From Planctomycetaceae bacterium (GTDB lineage Bacteria; Planctomycetota; Planctomycetia; Planctomycetales; Planctomycetaceae): a stretch of DNA of 64,000 nt. Shown piece after piece: positions 63,676-64,000 of this stretch (position 1 is the first letter of the stretch; the number at the start of each line of letters is the position of its first letter). The notes under the pieces were generated by a model, which saw nothing but the letters and a program-made list of their open reading frames with translations, did not search any database and was not told the DNA's origin. The translations under genes were made by a program, and so were the position numbers. The stretch covers positions 32,394-96,393 of the forward strand of contig JANSXP010000021.1 in the NCBI GenBank assembly GCA_024742875.1, given 5' to 3'.

Positions 63676-64000
63676 ATGAAGATTCTCGCACTCGATCTGG
63701 GAAAGTTCAAGACGGTTGCCTGCAAAACGAAATTCGCGCCCTGTGGCAGGCGCAGGGACTCGCTCCTTTGCCATCTGGCAAGTGCGGCTGGACCAGAGCG
63801 GCTTGTGATCTCATGAGATCGCACGACAAACAATTGCTGGAATGCACACTGGATGACTGCTGGCGCGGTCAGCTGAACTTACTTCTTGATCAACTCGCCT
63901 ACATCCGTGAACAGGAGAAACTGGTTGAACGCAAACTGGAACATCTCGCCAAAGACAACAGCGACATCCAGCGTCTGCTGACGATTCCCGGCGTTGGTCG
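63676..64000 (+). mobile_element. IS110-family transposase, internally deleted, 3' end outside window
   Basis: It starts as MKILALDLGKFKTVAC, the typical DEDD-domain opening of IS110-type transposases. After about 16 codons the frame shifts by one base and continues as NEIRALWQAQGLAPLPSGKC, TRAACDLMRS, LDQLAYIREQEKLVERKLEH and LLTIPGVG, which belongs much later in the family. About the first catalytic-domain third is therefore missing and the junction is out of frame. The copy is dead as seen here. The end of the element is beyond the window. Confidence 0.85.

Overview
The window reads as high-GC chromosomal DNA from a member of the Planctomycetota (PVC superphylum). The evidence is a set of typical planctomycete genes: a membrane-bound-dehydrogenase/HEAT/c-heme protein, an operon of a MoxR ATPase, a DUF58 protein and BatA-like vWA proteins with a Gln-rich coiled-coil partner, many TadE-like pseudopilins with vWA partners, a giant subtilase with an LEPR-like N-terminal motif, and kinase domains fused to transmembrane segments. 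Species cannot be named from sequence alone.

Layout. 1-1.8 kb: end of an AMMECR1-MEMO fusion gene. 1.9-5.8 kb (minus): a pseudokinase/beta-helix membrane protein and two small membrane proteins. 6.2-20.1 kb (plus): a six-gene, mostly overlapping operon (MoxR, DUF58, two vWA membrane proteins, a 1,916-residue coiled-coil protein, a secreted alpha/alpha-toroid protein). 20.3-21.7 kb: secreted alpha/beta hydrolase and xseB. 22.3-26.5 kb: nrdA-nrdB encoding a class I ribonucleotide reductase whose small subunit has Phe at the radical-Tyr position and all six ligands of the class Ic (Mn/Fe) type. 26.7-35.9 kb: M24 peptidase, an inverted-repeat element of about 475 bp, a secreted gluzincin-like protease with a PA-IL-like domain, a 1.66-kaa subtilase, a Ser/Thr kinase. 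36.1-40.1 kb: a small protein, a secreted thioredoxin-like gene with an in-frame UGA that looks like selenocysteine (C-T-U, with a SECIS-like hairpin), and the c-heme protein. 40.2-42.6 kb: cysE and a cystathionine-gamma-synthase-like enzyme, a sulfur amino-acid pair. 42.9-48.0 kb: secreted proteins, a pseudo-IrrE-like protein, an AAC(3)-family acetyltransferase and a PQQ-type propeller.

48.1-56.4 kb is a divergent locus of TadE-like pseudopilins and TadE/TadG-type vWA proteins. Two paralogous TadE-vWA-TadE cassettes, in opposite orientation, flank a TadE-TadE-vWA cassette. No tad secretion ATPase, platform, secretin or prepilin peptidase is present here.

57.2-64.0 kb looks like accessory or decaying DNA: an S1/P1 nuclease, a cluster of three tRNA-like genes (Ser-CGA, a degenerate Gln-TTG, Ser-TGA), a structured non-coding stretch, a frameshifted ankyrin gene, a HEAT-repeat lipoprotein, small secreted and membrane proteins, a peptide-deformylase fragment, 16-bp tandem repeats, a DUF695-like gene and an internally deleted IS110-family transposase running off the end.

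Features judged most worth follow-up are the candidate C-x-U selenoprotein, the class Ic reductase, the mirrored TadE/vWA cassettes and the inverted-repeat element that supplies the C-terminus of a protease gene.
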